The position numbers and the translations under genes are program-made. The notes beneath the pieces are model-generated. The model was not told the origin of the DNA, did not search any database, and saw nothing but the letters and a program-made list of their open reading frames with translations. Below are positions 22,086 through 31,061 of a stretch of 64,000 nucleotides of DNA, piece by piece. The stretch's first letter is position 1; each line of letters opens with the position of its first letter. The stretch spans positions 110,231 to 174,230 of the forward strand of contig NZ_UNRC01000005.1 in NCBI RefSeq assembly GCF_900537065.1. Direction: 5' to 3'. The stretch is from Sphingorhabdus sp. Alg239-R122. GTDB lineage: Bacteria; Pseudomonadota; Alphaproteobacteria; Sphingomonadales; Sphingomonadaceae.

Positions 22086-22952
22086 GTGATACGCTTTGGG
22101 CTGCTAGCTGGTATCGCTTTGTTATCGGCATGCACGCCTCAACGTATTGGCACACCACCGCCGAAACTGAGTTTTAACGGCTTCTATACGCAGCATGTTG
22201 ATGCTGGCGGGATTCCTATTGTTTCTTCAGCCCATGTTTCTGCCGAAACGCTTTTGCGGGCACGTGATATCATAATAGATATGCTGGCGCATCGCCCGGA
22301 TATTGCGCTTGCATTGATACGCGCAGATTACCGCGTAGCGATCATGGCGGAGCGTGAAGCGATTACCGACCTGCCGCAAAATGCGCACTGGACCCGGCCC
22401 GCACGTGGCGACCCGCGGCTGACCCGGTGTGAACGCAAGCATTATGATGCGCGCGTTGGTGCGTTTTCTGACCGGGAATACTGGAATGCCCGTGCACGCG
22501 GCATTGGCGGAAAATTTACGGTGGGCGCGGAGGAAGATGTGCTGGGCAGGCGATCAAGCCGTTATTGGGGTGAGACAATATTTGTGCATGAGTTTGCGCA
22601 CAATGTGCTGGACGCGATCCGTATGGCGGACCCGGCACTCTATTCAGAAGTTGAAGCCGCTTATGCGGCGGCTTTGGCTGATGGACTGTGGAAAGACGAA
22701 TATGCCAGCACGACAGTACAGGAATATTGGGCCGAGGGTTCACAATTCTGGTTCAATTCCAATCGCCTTGCCGTGTTCGAAGGACAGCGGATACTGAGTC
22801 ATGATGACGTGAGTGCCTATGACCCGCGTCTCGCCGCCGTGCTGCATCAGGCCTATGGTGACCGGCACAGACTTCAGTCTGATCCTTTTTATATGCATTC
22901 CGCCCGTGTTCCACCCGGACCGATTCCGCGCAATACAGCCGAATTGTGCTGA
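22086..22952 (+). CDS. HExxH zinc-metalloprotease-like lipoprotein
   Basis: I do not recognise a named family. The predicted 288 residues start with a lipoprotein signal (GLLAGIALLSAC, Cys16), so the product should be an envelope lipoprotein. Its core has a VHEFAHNVLD zinc motif (His near 168) and, about 46 residues later, EYWAEGSQFWF. The glutamates there could supply the third ligand, as in gluzincins or the lethal-factor-like clan. A repeated motif of aromatic and Arg residues precedes it. I chose GTG 22086, seven bases after the sdhA stop; the longer frame runs back into sdhA and is implausible. It occupies the place of sdhB and converges on the TonB receptor gene. Confidence 0.72.
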   Translation: MIRFGLLAGIALLSACTPQRIGTPPPKLSFNGFYTQHVDAGGIPIVSSAHVSAETLLRARDIIIDMLAHRPDIALALIRADYRVAIMAEREAITDLPQNAHWTRPARGDPRLTRCERKHYDARVGAFSDREYWNARARGIGGKFTVGAEEDVLGRRSSRYWGETIFVHEFAHNVLDAIRMADPALYSEVEAAYAAALADGLWKDEYASTTVQEYWAEGSQFWFNSNRLAVFEGQRILSHDDVSAYDPRLAAVLHQAYGDRHRLQSDPFYMHSARVPPGPIPRNTAELC

Positions 22953-22990
22953 CTAACCGCCAGAACAATCTGATGTTGGTAATAAGGGCG

Positions 22991-25102
22991 TTAAAACGTT
23001 CCGCTTACATCCACCCTAAAGACCTGACCGAAGCCGCGCTCACGCGTTTCGATAAAATCGACTTCGCCAGTACGGCGGCCTTTATAGACTGTGCGAGAGA
23101 AATCCTCGCCTGTTTCTGTCAAGTTCTCCATTGTCGCCCGGACTTTCAGGCCAGCCACGTCCTTGTGCTCGACAAAGACATAGGAACCGCCATTGTCGAA
23201 GGTGAACTGTGACACCTGGTTCAGGCGGAATCCCGGCTCTTGCTCAAACATGTTGAAACCACCACCATAAGCCCAGTTGGAACTCATGATATCATGCCGA
23301 AAATCGACCTCCACATTATATTTCAGGTTTTCGGAAACCGGTATCCGTTCGCCGGTTAGTGGATCATCCAGCCGTGCCTTGCGATAGCGGCCGTCAAACT
23401 CTATCTGTGCACCCTGCCAGCCGACAGGATCGAATTTTACGGTGCCGTTCGCCCGGATGCCAAAGACGCGCGTTCCATCAATATTGCCCGGGGCTTCGCC
23501 GGTTTCTCCAATCGGTATCTGGCCAATAATATCCTCAATGAGCCGGTAGTCACCCGAAAGCGTTACAGAACCCCATGGACCGAGCGTTTTTGTTGCCTCA
23601 AGTTCTATGTCCCAGCTCTGCTGCGGGACAAGTTCGGGGTTGCCGGCATTCTGATTGCCTGACCCGATATCGGATGATGCCACGAAGCTGAAAAAATTGA
23701 GCTGCCCGACACTGCGTTCAATCCGTGCATTTACATCAAGTGTTTCGTTTGCTTTCCAGGCTGCGGACATGAATCCTTTTGGCCGTATGAAACTGCGCGT
23801 CAAGCCGGTGGGACCGCTTTGGGATATCTGTGAATATTCTGCGCCCACAGATGTCTGCAGCGTTAGATTGGATGCCAGTGGACGGCTCCAGGTGAGGTTG
23901 CTTTCGGCTCGTTTTTCCTCAACTTCCGAATTGCCATTGGGCAAGGCGACAGGGTCATAATCACCATTACCGTTTAAGGTGGACAATTGCGTACCGGTAT
24001 CAAGCTTGTTCAGAGCGCCCTCGAGCGACACCTGCCATTCATTGCTGCCGCCCTGCCAACGATATTCACCGCGCGCGATCGTTTCGGTTTCATTGACAAA
24101 CCGGTTCTGGCGGACACCATTGCTGTCAGAACCATCATCAAAACTTGTCAGTACGTCAAAAAAGAAAGGACTGTCTTCATAACGATGAAGTCCGATCAGC
24201 TTTAGCTTCCCACCGACAAGCGCGAATTCATAATCACCGCCAATTTCATAATTATATTCTTTTTCGGTTTCGAAATAATCACGGAAACTGTCAGTGCGGT
24301 CGCTATCCTCGCGCACTTCGAACCAGAATCGTTCATAGGCGAGGTTGAGATTGGCGATATTGCCATTGTCCGCTTCCCGTTTGAATGTAGCGCTGATCTT
24401 GGGACGGTCTCCATCGACGAATAGCACTTCATCGCGCACATCAATAAGTGCGCCAGAGCCATCAAAAACATTTTCGATGCCATCATTGCCGTTTCTGAAG
24501 GATTCATTTTGAAGCGATAATGTATAGTCGGTTTTCCCCAGTTTTCCGGAATAGGATATTTCCCCATCCAGGAAGGAAGGTTTGGTTTTGCGAGTCCGGA
24601 ATGAAGGGCTCCAGCGGAATTGGCCGCTGCCGCCGCTGCTCGTATATATGAGATTGACGACCTGGCCGGACAGCCCCGGAATATCGAGTGAAGCTGCATC
24701 GAGCAATTCTATGCGGGTTACACTGTCCGAACCTATACGGCCGAGTGCGGTGCGGGTATCAGTCGATTTGGATGAGAAACGATCTCCGTTCAAAAGGACA
24801 TTGGACCCGCCCTGTCCCAATCCCCTGCGCTGCTCGGCTTCTTCAATTGTGAAGCCAGGAACGCGACGAACCATATCCAGAGCGGTTTGCGGTGCAAAGC
24901 GCGCAAAATACTCTGGAGTATATATTCCCGCTGAACTGTCTGTGGTTGCTGCATCTGTGGTGGCAATGTCCGGGCCTGCTGCCTGATCCTGTGCCTCGCC
25001 GGCTTCCGGCAGTTCTGTTTCGGCGCTATTTTGTGCCAATATTGGTGTGGATACCGTTCCAGTGATCAATGCAGTAAAGCATATCAAGTGTGTATAGCTC
25101 AT
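22991..25102 (-). CDS. TonB-dependent outer membrane receptor
   Basis: The 703-residue protein starts with a signal peptide (FTALITGTVSTPILAQ), a low-complexity Asp/Ala/Thr linker, and a plug domain containing LDMVRRVPGFTIEE, SNVLLNGDRFSSKS and RIELLDAASLDIPGLSGQ. A long beta-barrel follows and ends in a terminal VFRVDVSGTF, with a C-terminal aromatic residue as in outer membrane barrels. It resembles the sphingomonad TonB receptors with the CarboxypepD-less plug and PF14905-like barrel. The ligand is unknown. ATG 25102 is chosen for its excellent GAGGAGG site seven bases upstream. It is transcribed divergently from creD and has no neighbouring tonB or exbB. Confidence 0.88.
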   Translation of the reverse strand: MSYTHLICFTALITGTVSTPILAQNSAETELPEAGEAQDQAAGPDIATTDAATTDSSAGIYTPEYFARFAPQTALDMVRRVPGFTIEEAEQRRGLGQGGSNVLLNGDRFSSKSTDTRTALGRIGSDSVTRIELLDAASLDIPGLSGQVVNLIYTSSGGSGQFRWSPSFRTRKTKPSFLDGEISYSGKLGKTDYTLSLQNESFRNGNDGIENVFDGSGALIDVRDEVLFVDGDRPKISATFKREADNGNIANLNLAYERFWFEVREDSDRTDSFRDYFETEKEYNYEIGGDYEFALVGGKLKLIGLHRYEDSPFFFDVLTSFDDGSDSNGVRQNRFVNETETIARGEYRWQGGSNEWQVSLEGALNKLDTGTQLSTLNGNGDYDPVALPNGNSEVEEKRAESNLTWSRPLASNLTLQTSVGAEYSQISQSGPTGLTRSFIRPKGFMSAAWKANETLDVNARIERSVGQLNFFSFVASSDIGSGNQNAGNPELVPQQSWDIELEATKTLGPWGSVTLSGDYRLIEDIIGQIPIGETGEAPGNIDGTRVFGIRANGTVKFDPVGWQGAQIEFDGRYRKARLDDPLTGERIPVSENLKYNVEVDFRHDIMSSNWAYGGGFNMFEQEPGFRLNQVSQFTFDNGGSYVFVEHKDVAGLKVRATMENLTETGEDFSRTVYKGRRTGEVDFIETRERGFGQVFRVDVSGTF

Positions 25103-25398
25103 CCAATGTCCTCCTCGGGCCAACACTATTTTGCATTGTGCCTCTTATATTTTGGATGCCCCCGATATGTGCATGAACTCATGTCTCATTTTTCACGATG
25201 TTACAAAGTTCCATCGACCAAGGGTAACTTGGCGTCGACAAAAAACTACAACCATAGATGCAACTGCGATGAGCGGAGACATTTCATCGGGGAGCCGATT
25301 ATACGCACAGGATAGAATCAGTTCAGACAGCATTCAGGCACACGGTGACAGATGAAGCGTTCTTTATGAACGATGAGTTGACTATCGGAGGGAAAATT
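25103..25398. promoter_or_regulatory. Divergent intergenic region between TonB receptor and creD
   Basis: About 296 bases separate the two divergent starts, and promoters for both must lie here. I found no Fur-box-like palindrome and only one TTCAC half-site (25195-25199), not the direct repeat expected of an enterobacterial CreB box. No small gene is evident. Confidence 0.3.
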
Positions 25399-26811
25399 AT
25401 GGCTAAAGAGCGTAGTCCTGGATTTAAGCTGGGCCTGACAATTATAATTGGTGCGCTGCTGATCATACCGTTACTCATGGTATATGGTTTGGTTTGGGAC
25501 AGACAAAGCCAGTCCAATACCGCCACCAGCAGTGTGGCGGCTGGCTGGGGTGGTCCGCAGGTGCTGTCCGGTCCCGTGATGGTTATCCCCTATCGCGAAC
25601 AATCCGTCGAAACCGTAACTGAAAATGGCAAGGAAAAAACACGCGCCATTATTGTTACAAAGGAACTGTATCTTTCCCCGGTGCGCAATTCTGCGGATAT
25701 TGTAATCGACGCGACAGAAAAGCGTAAGTCAATCTATCGGCCTGTCGTTTACACCGCAAAGCTGGACGGTAAGGCGCAGTTTGCTGTTCCGGATGATTTG
25801 GATCGTTATGGAATTGACGCAGATAGCCTAGACTACAGCAAGGCAGAGCTGCGCATAGGTGTATCTGATGCGCGCGGACTGCAAGCACAAAACAGTGTCA
25901 CAGTCGACGGGGAGGCTGTTGCGTTGCGCTCTGGCAAGGGTTTGCTTGCAAGCAATAACTCGGGCTTTCATGCATTTGTTGACTGGTCACAAAAAGCAGG
26001 TGCACCAATTGATGTGAGTTATATATATAGCATGCGCGGTAATGGCAGGATCTCCCTCGTACCGCGTGCGGAGCAGACGCTATGGAATATCAGCTCGAAA
26101 TGGCCGCATCCCGGTTTTGGGGGAGATTTTCTGCCTGATGACAGCAATGTGTCCGATGAAGGTTTTTCAGCAAGCTATTCCATAGCGAATCTTGCGCTTG
26201 GTCAGTCGATTGTTCAGACAGAAGACCTGTCACCACCGCAGCAATATGCAGCTAGTGACTATATTTCCTATCCGGAAACGCGGGCAGCAAATCCGGGTAT
26301 AAGTCAGGCGGTGCAGATAAACTTGATCCAGCCAGTAAACCTTTACAACCAGGTGGACCGGGCGCTTAAATATGGTTTTCTGTTTATCGGTTTCACGTTT
26401 GTGTCGTTCCTGATGTTTGACATTATTGGCGGCGCGCGTGTTGCGGCGGCGGAATATATTCTGACCGGGGCAGGATTGATCCTGTTCTTTGTACTGTTGC
26501 TGGCCTTTGCCGAATTGATCGGTTTTGCCTGGGCTTATCTGGTGGCAGCTGCGGCGATTATCGGGCTTGTTTCCGCATATAGCGCGTCGATTTTGGGAAG
26601 TTGGCGCCGGGCCGGATTTATCGCGGCATTGCTGGCGGGTCTTTACGCCTTGCTATATGTCCTGCTGAATCTGGAGGAACTGGCGCTGATTATCGGTTCA
26701 GTCCTTCTGTTCTTCGCATTGGCTGCGATCATGTATGTCACGCGTAATGTCGACTGGAGCGGTATTGGCCGCAAGGAAGAAGAGGAGGCTGCGGTAAAAA
26801 CGCAGGCCTGA
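25399..26811 (+). CDS. creD: Cell envelope integrity protein CreD (inner membrane)
   Basis: CreD is an inner membrane protein linked in gammaproteobacteria to envelope stress and beta-lactam response under CreBC control. The 470-residue product has an N-terminal helix (LGLTIIIGALLIIPLLMVYGL), a large periplasmic domain with the family block WGGPQVLSGPVMVIPY, and five or more C-terminal helices starting near LFIGFTFVSFLMFDII. The end is charged. I chose ATG 25399, which follows ggaggg; two earlier in-frame ATGs lack a site. No creBC genes are in the window. A terminator follows. Confidence 0.9.
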   Translation: MAKERSPGFKLGLTIIIGALLIIPLLMVYGLVWDRQSQSNTATSSVAAGWGGPQVLSGPVMVIPYREQSVETVTENGKEKTRAIIVTKELYLSPVRNSADIVIDATEKRKSIYRPVVYTAKLDGKAQFAVPDDLDRYGIDADSLDYSKAELRIGVSDARGLQAQNSVTVDGEAVALRSGKGLLASNNSGFHAFVDWSQKAGAPIDVSYIYSMRGNGRISLVPRAEQTLWNISSKWPHPGFGGDFLPDDSNVSDEGFSASYSIANLALGQSIVQTEDLSPPQQYAASDYISYPETRAANPGISQAVQINLIQPVNLYNQVDRALKYGFLFIGFTFVSFLMFDIIGGARVAAAEYILTGAGLILFFVLLLAFAELIGFAWAYLVAAAAIIGLVSAYSASILGSWRRAGFIAALLAGLYALLYVLLNLEELALIIGSVLLFFALAAIMYVTRNVDWSGIGRKEEEEAAVKTQA

Positions 26812-26830
26812 TGAAACGCGCAACGAAATT

Positions 26831-26864
26831 CCCCATCATCTGATATCGGGTGATGGGGTTTTTT
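26831..26864 (+). terminator. Rho-independent terminator after creD
   Basis: CCCCATCA (26831-26838) pairs perfectly with TGATGGGG (26851-26858), followed by six Ts. It lies 20 bases after the creD stop and overlaps the last codon of the convergent oxidase gene, so creD transcription stops before running antisense. Confidence 0.8.
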
Positions 26865-28011
26865 AGCGGTAGCGTAAGTTTTCGCGGGTGAGTTTTCCAA
26901 CATGGGATGCTCCCATCAGTTTCATATCACGGACAATTTCTGCCTCGAAGTTGGAAAGGCTGCGTTCTACGCCTGCTTGCCCGCCCGCTGCGAGCGCGTA
27001 AAGATATAACCGCCCGCCCGAACACGCCTTGGCACCCACACTCAGCGCTTTGAGCACATGGCTGCCGCGTTGGATACCGCCGTCACATATGACGTCGAGA
27101 CGGTCACCCACCGCATCGACAATCTCTGCGAGCTGGTCAAAGGGCGCACGGCCACCGTCAAGCTGCCGCCCGCCATGGTTGCTGACCATGATTGCGGTGG
27201 CTCCGATATCGGCGGCGCGGCGGGCATCTTCGACCGACATGATACCCTTCAGGCAAAACTCACCGCCCCAGTCATCCCGGATCGCTTCTGCCATTTTCCA
27301 GTCCATCGACTGGTCGAGCATGGTGTTGAAATAGTCCGCAACCGACACGGCCACATTGCTCCCTTCCGCCACATGCGTGTCGAGATTGGGCAGCGAAAAC
27401 TTTTCCCGGCACAGGTAATTAAGTGTCCAGCGTGGATGCGCGGCAAAGCTGAGCGCAGAAGACGGTGTCAGCCGCGGCGGCGAGGTAAAGCCCGTGCGCA
27501 GGCAGCGTTCGCGGTTGCCACCGACAATCGTGTCAACGGTGAGCGCAATGGCATCGAACTTCGCCGCCTTGCAGCGTTCGATCATAGACCGGTTCAGACT
27601 TTTGTCTTTATGCACATAAAGCTGGAACATTTTCGGACTGCTGATCGCTGCACCGATTTCCTCTATGCTGACAGTCGCCAGCGAGGATATGCCAAACCAT
27701 GTCCCGAATTTTTCCGCCGCACGTGCCACACCGCGTTCGCCCTGCCAGTGGAACAGGCGCTGCAATGCGGTGGGTGAGAGGAAAAGCGGCATGGCGATTT
27801 CCCGGCCCATGACGGTGGTGTGCATGTCGATATCCTGGACGCCTGCCAGCACATTCGGCACCAGGTCACAGCTTTCATAGGCGGCGGTATTGCGCGCCTT
27901 GGTGACTTCGTCGTCGGCGGCGCCATCAATATAATGGAAAACAGGTCCCGGCAGCCGCCCCTGCGCGAGCCGCCGGAAATCGCTTACATTATGGCAGTCA
28001 TTCAGCCGCAC
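26863..28011 (-). CDS. FMN-dependent alpha-hydroxy-acid oxidase (L-lactate dehydrogenase type)
   Basis: The 382-residue protein is a TIM-barrel flavoenzyme oxidising an L-2-hydroxy acid, probably L-lactate, to the keto acid. It has the N-terminal FHYIDGAADDE motif, FLSPTALQRLFHWQGE, QLYVHKDK, the catalytic-His signature SNHGGRQLDGG, and a phosphate-binding DGGIQRGSHVLKALSVGA. Membrane-type LldD enzymes have this length. I chose GTG 28011, which lies 14 bases past the upstream metallopeptidase stop. ATG 28068 would overlap that gene by about 44 bases. Substrate choice between lactate, mandelate and glycolate is not settled by sequence. Confidence 0.88.
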   Translation of the reverse strand: MRLNDCHNVSDFRRLAQGRLPGPVFHYIDGAADDEVTKARNTAAYESCDLVPNVLAGVQDIDMHTTVMGREIAMPLFLSPTALQRLFHWQGERGVARAAEKFGTWFGISSLATVSIEEIGAAISSPKMFQLYVHKDKSLNRSMIERCKAAKFDAIALTVDTIVGGNRERCLRTGFTSPPRLTPSSALSFAAHPRWTLNYLCREKFSLPNLDTHVAEGSNVAVSVADYFNTMLDQSMDWKMAEAIRDDWGGEFCLKGIMSVEDARRAADIGATAIMVSNHGGRQLDGGRAPFDQLAEIVDAVGDRLDVICDGGIQRGSHVLKALSVGAKACSGGRLYLYALAAGGQAGVERSLSNFEAEIVRDMKLMGASHVGKLTRENLRYR

Positions 28012-28024
28012 GCCAGATGGCGGC

Positions 28025-28933
28025 TTACAGCCGGTTGGTCTGGAACGTGTTGCACTGTGACGGATCACGCGTCTGTAAACCCTTGCGCAGCCAGGTCATG
28101 CGTTGCTGGCTGGTGCCATGGGTAAAGCTTTCAGGCACGGGCCGACGTCCGGCGGATTTCATGATCGTGTCATCGCCAATTGCATTGGCGGCGCGCATAC
28201 CTTCTTCCAGGTCACCCGGTTCGATACGATTGGCATTGAGGCCAGCCCATACACCGGCATAGCAGTCTGCCTGCAGCTCCATACGTACCTGCAGCGCATT
28301 GCCATCTGCCTTGCTGGAACGGGCCTGCATCTGGCGGACCTGGTCTGCCGTACCTTCCAGTTTCTGGATATGGTGGCCAACTTCATGCGCAATCACATAG
28401 GAACGCGCAAAATCTCCGCCTGCACCCGTGCGGCGCTCAAGATCATTGAAGAAACTGGTGTCGATATAAATGCCTTCGTCAGCCGGACAGTAAAACGGTC
28501 CCATGGCGGATTGTGCTGCGCCACATCCTGAGCGGTTGCGATCGGTAAAGAAGCTCAGCGTCGGTGTGCGGTAGCGCGCGCCATTCTGCTGAAACAGCCG
28601 TTCCCAGGTGTTGTCGAGCGATGATAATGTATCACACACTTCCTTGCGCATGGGATCCAGCGTGCAGACTTCATCGGCATTGCTGCTGCCCGCGGTTGCG
28701 GTTTGTTCACCCGAAGAGCCGCCCAGAAAACCCAGGCCGCCATTGCTGTACATGAAAAACGCGCCCGCTGCCGCGATCAGCAATACAGTGCCGCAGCCCA
28801 GCTTGCGTCCGAGCAGCAGCGGCAGGAAGTTAAGCAGCATGGCAAGTCCGCCGCCGCCTCCGCCACCAAACCCGCCTTTGCCGCGACCCAGGTCACGAAC
28901 CTTAATATCCTTGTCATAATCGTCTAAGCGCAT
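28025..28933 (-). CDS. Neutral zinc metallopeptidase (YpfJ family)
   Basis: The 302-residue protein has a Gly-rich start (about 20-29), one membrane helix (about 48-62), and a soluble domain with the zinc motif HEVGHH (183-188). Two cysteines precede it (GCGAAQSAMGPFYCPADE), and ELQADCYAGVWAG carries the third-ligand region. This matches the putative neutral zinc metallopeptidase family (PF04228, E. coli YpfJ), of unknown substrate. The ATG at 28933 starts the family's typical Arg-Asp-rich N-terminus. It probably shares a transcript with the oxidase downstream. Confidence 0.92.
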   Translation of the reverse strand: MRLDDYDKDIKVRDLGRGKGGFGGGGGGGLAMLLNFLPLLLGRKLGCGTVLLIAAAGAFFMYSNGGLGFLGGSSGEQTATAGSSNADEVCTLDPMRKEVCDTLSSLDNTWERLFQQNGARYRTPTLSFFTDRNRSGCGAAQSAMGPFYCPADEGIYIDTSFFNDLERRTGAGGDFARSYVIAHEVGHHIQKLEGTADQVRQMQARSSKADGNALQVRMELQADCYAGVWAGLNANRIEPGDLEEGMRAANAIGDDTIMKSAGRRPVPESFTHGTSQQRMTWLRKGLQTRDPSQCNTFQTNRL

Positions 28934-29004
28934 TTTTCATCCCCGCCAAATCTGTAATTTCCCCATGGATAGCAAAAAATAGTTGGGTTGGAACCGTTTA
29001 ATTT

Positions 29005-29025
29005 TTGGTGCATCATCCCCACCAA
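29005..29025. promoter_or_regulatory. Inverted repeat upstream of patatin gene
   Basis: TTGGTG (29005-29010) and CACCAA (29020-29025) form a perfect 6-bp inverted repeat with a 9-base spacer in the region between two divergent genes. It could be a repressor site controlling the patatin / 3-hydroxybutyrate dehydrogenase operon. The regulator is unknown. Confidence 0.25.
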
Positions 29026-29074
29026 TGAAAGAACCGCGCAATGGGCGTAGGAAAGCGTGAAGGAGTAACAGCTT

Positions 29075-30199
29075 TTGAAAGAGCCTGTATTACCGCTCCC
29101 CGATGATGTCGCGCTGGTGTTGCAGGGCGGCGGCGCATTAGGATCATTTCAGGCCGGGGCGTATGAGGCGTTGCGAGAAAAAGCCATTGACGTAAACTGG
29201 ATAGCGGGCATTTCCATCGGTGCGGTCAATGCGGCACTGATTGCGGGAAATCCTCCCGAAAAACGCCTTTCGGCACTCAGGGACTTCTGGAATCTGGTGA
29301 CAGGGGGGCTTCCTGATATTACCATTTTCCCAAGCGACATGATGAAACAATGGGCGCATTTCATGTCGGCCGGGGCAGTCGCCAGCACGGGTGCACCCGG
29401 TTTTTTCCGCCCGCATATGCTGCCTGCGGCGTTTGCGCCGCCGGGTAGCAATGAGGCGATCAGTTTTTACGATACATCACCGCTCCGAAAAACGCTGGAC
29501 GAGATGGTGGATTGGGACCTGCTCAATAATGGTCCTATCCGCGTGAGTATTGGCGCGGTTGACGTGGAAACGGGAAATTTCGCCTATTTCGATACGCAGG
29601 CCAAAGATGGCCGGACGGAAATAGATGCACGGCACATCATGGCATCGGGCGCGCTGCCGCCCGGTTTCCCGCCGGTAGAAATTGACGGGCGGCATTACTG
29701 GGATGGCGGACTGGTGAGCAACACACCGCTTGCCTATGTGCTGGAACATCAGGAACGTCGCGACATGCTGGTGTTTCAGATTGACCTGTTTCCGGCACGC
29801 GGGACGATGCCCAGATCAATCAACGATGTGTGGAGCCGTGAAAAGGATATCCGTTATTCCAGCAGGACGCGGCAGGTCACGGACCAGTATCTGAGATTAC
29901 GCAAGGAACATGACGTTATCCGAAGGTTGCTTAAAAAGCTGCCCGCAAAAATGCGTGATGATAAGGATGCACAAAGATTACAGGATATTGTTGAGGAAGG
30001 TGCGGTTAGTATTGTCCAGTTGATTTATAAATTACAGGACTGGGAAAGCGGCGCACGCGATTTCGAATTTTCACGCAGCACCATGCGCGATCATTGGCAA
30101 CAAGGGCAGGACGCCGTCGCCGCAACTATCCGTAAGGGTGATATTTTGGCACGCAATATCCGCGATGGCAAAACCGCATCATTCGATCTGGGCGATTGA
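29075..30199 (+). CDS. Patatin-like phospholipase with DUF3734
   Basis: This is a 374-residue patatin-fold hydrolase. It has the oxyanion GGGALGSFQAG (18-28), nucleophile motif GISIGAV (Ser47 in GxSxG), and dyad Asp in YWDGGLVSN near 210. A C-terminal DUF3734 region has the RSTMRDHWQQG motif. Such proteins are acyl hydrolases; in some alphaproteobacteria a copy sits next to 3-hydroxybutyrate dehydrogenase, as here. The TTG start at 29075 is supported by aaggag nine bases upstream; no ATG fits the N-terminus. Confidence 0.92.
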   Translation: MKEPVLPLPDDVALVLQGGGALGSFQAGAYEALREKAIDVNWIAGISIGAVNAALIAGNPPEKRLSALRDFWNLVTGGLPDITIFPSDMMKQWAHFMSAGAVASTGAPGFFRPHMLPAAFAPPGSNEAISFYDTSPLRKTLDEMVDWDLLNNGPIRVSIGAVDVETGNFAYFDTQAKDGRTEIDARHIMASGALPPGFPPVEIDGRHYWDGGLVSNTPLAYVLEHQERRDMLVFQIDLFPARGTMPRSINDVWSREKDIRYSSRTRQVTDQYLRLRKEHDVIRRLLKKLPAKMRDDKDAQRLQDIVEEGAVSIVQLIYKLQDWESGARDFEFSRSTMRDHWQQGQDAVAATIRKGDILARNIRDGKTASFDLGD

Positions 30200-30227
30200 G
30201 ATAGTAAACGAACAAGGAGACACACAT

Positions 30228-31013
30228 ATGTTCCTCAAAGGTAAAACAGCGCTTATCACTGGCTCCACTTCAGGTATCGGGCTCGCTTATGCCAAAGCAT
30301 TGGCGGGGGAGGGCGCGAATATTGTTATCAACGGTTTTGGCGATGCTGATGCGATTGAGGCTGAGTGCAAGGCTCTGGAAGGACTGAGTGGAGCGAAAGC
30401 GCAATATAGCGGCGCGGACCTGACCAAGCCTGACCAGATTGAGGCGATGATGCAGGAAGCTGCCAGTGAGTTTGGCGGCATTGATATTCTTATCAACAAT
30501 GCGGGTACGCAGCACGTCGAGGCGGTCGAAACGTTTCCGGTGGAAAAATGGGACTTGATTATCGCGCTCAACCTGACTGCTTCGTTTCACACGACGCGGC
30601 TTGCCGTGCCCTATATGAAAAAACAGGGTTGGGGGCGGATCATCGCCACGGCTTCGGCGCATTCGCAAGTCGCCAGCCCGAATAAAAGCGCCTATGTGTC
30701 GGCGAAATTCGCGCTGGCCGGTTTTGCCAAGACCATTGCACTGGAAACCGCTAAAGATGGTATTACCGTGAATTGTATCAGCCCCGGCTATGTGTGGACG
30801 CCTTTGGTGGAAAACCAGATCCCTGATACGATGAAAGCGCGCGGTATGACGCGGGAAGAAGTGATGAACGATGTGCTGCTGTCAGCGCAGCCCACCAAGG
30901 AGTTTGTCACGCCTGAACAAGTGGCGGCATTTGCGTTGTATCTGTGCCGTGATGAGGCCAGATCCATTACCGGCGCCAATATCTCCATGGATGGAGGATG
31001 GACGGCGCAGTGA
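30228..31013 (+). CDS. bdhA: 3-hydroxybutyrate dehydrogenase
   Basis: This NAD-dependent SDR interconverts 3-hydroxybutyrate and acetoacetate in polyhydroxybutyrate and ketone-body use. The 261-residue protein has TGSTSGIGLAYAKALA, NNAGTQHVEAVETFPVEKWD, SAYVSAKF (catalytic Tyr and Lys) and the strongly diagnostic CISPGYVWTPLVENQIPD, with RGMTREEVMNDVLL and a C-terminal SMDGGWTAQ. These match D-beta-hydroxybutyrate dehydrogenase closely. ATG 30228 has aaggag upstream. It begins 28 bases after the patatin stop, so they form an operon, possibly with the M20 gene. Confidence 0.95.
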   Translation: MFLKGKTALITGSTSGIGLAYAKALAGEGANIVINGFGDADAIEAECKALEGLSGAKAQYSGADLTKPDQIEAMMQEAASEFGGIDILINNAGTQHVEAVETFPVEKWDLIIALNLTASFHTTRLAVPYMKKQGWGRIIATASAHSQVASPNKSAYVSAKFALAGFAKTIALETAKDGITVNCISPGYVWTPLVENQIPDTMKARGMTREEVMNDVLLSAQPTKEFVTPEQVAAFALYLCRDEARSITGANISMDGGWTAQ

Positions 31014-31061
31014 TTTGCGGTTAGCTTCCGCCCATAAGCAACAAGGGAGCTCGAGGATATC

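Noticed and set aside
25103..25398. CreB-type box upstream of creD
   Set aside because: Only one TTCAC half-site is present; the direct repeat needed for CreB is missing and no creBC genes are nearby.
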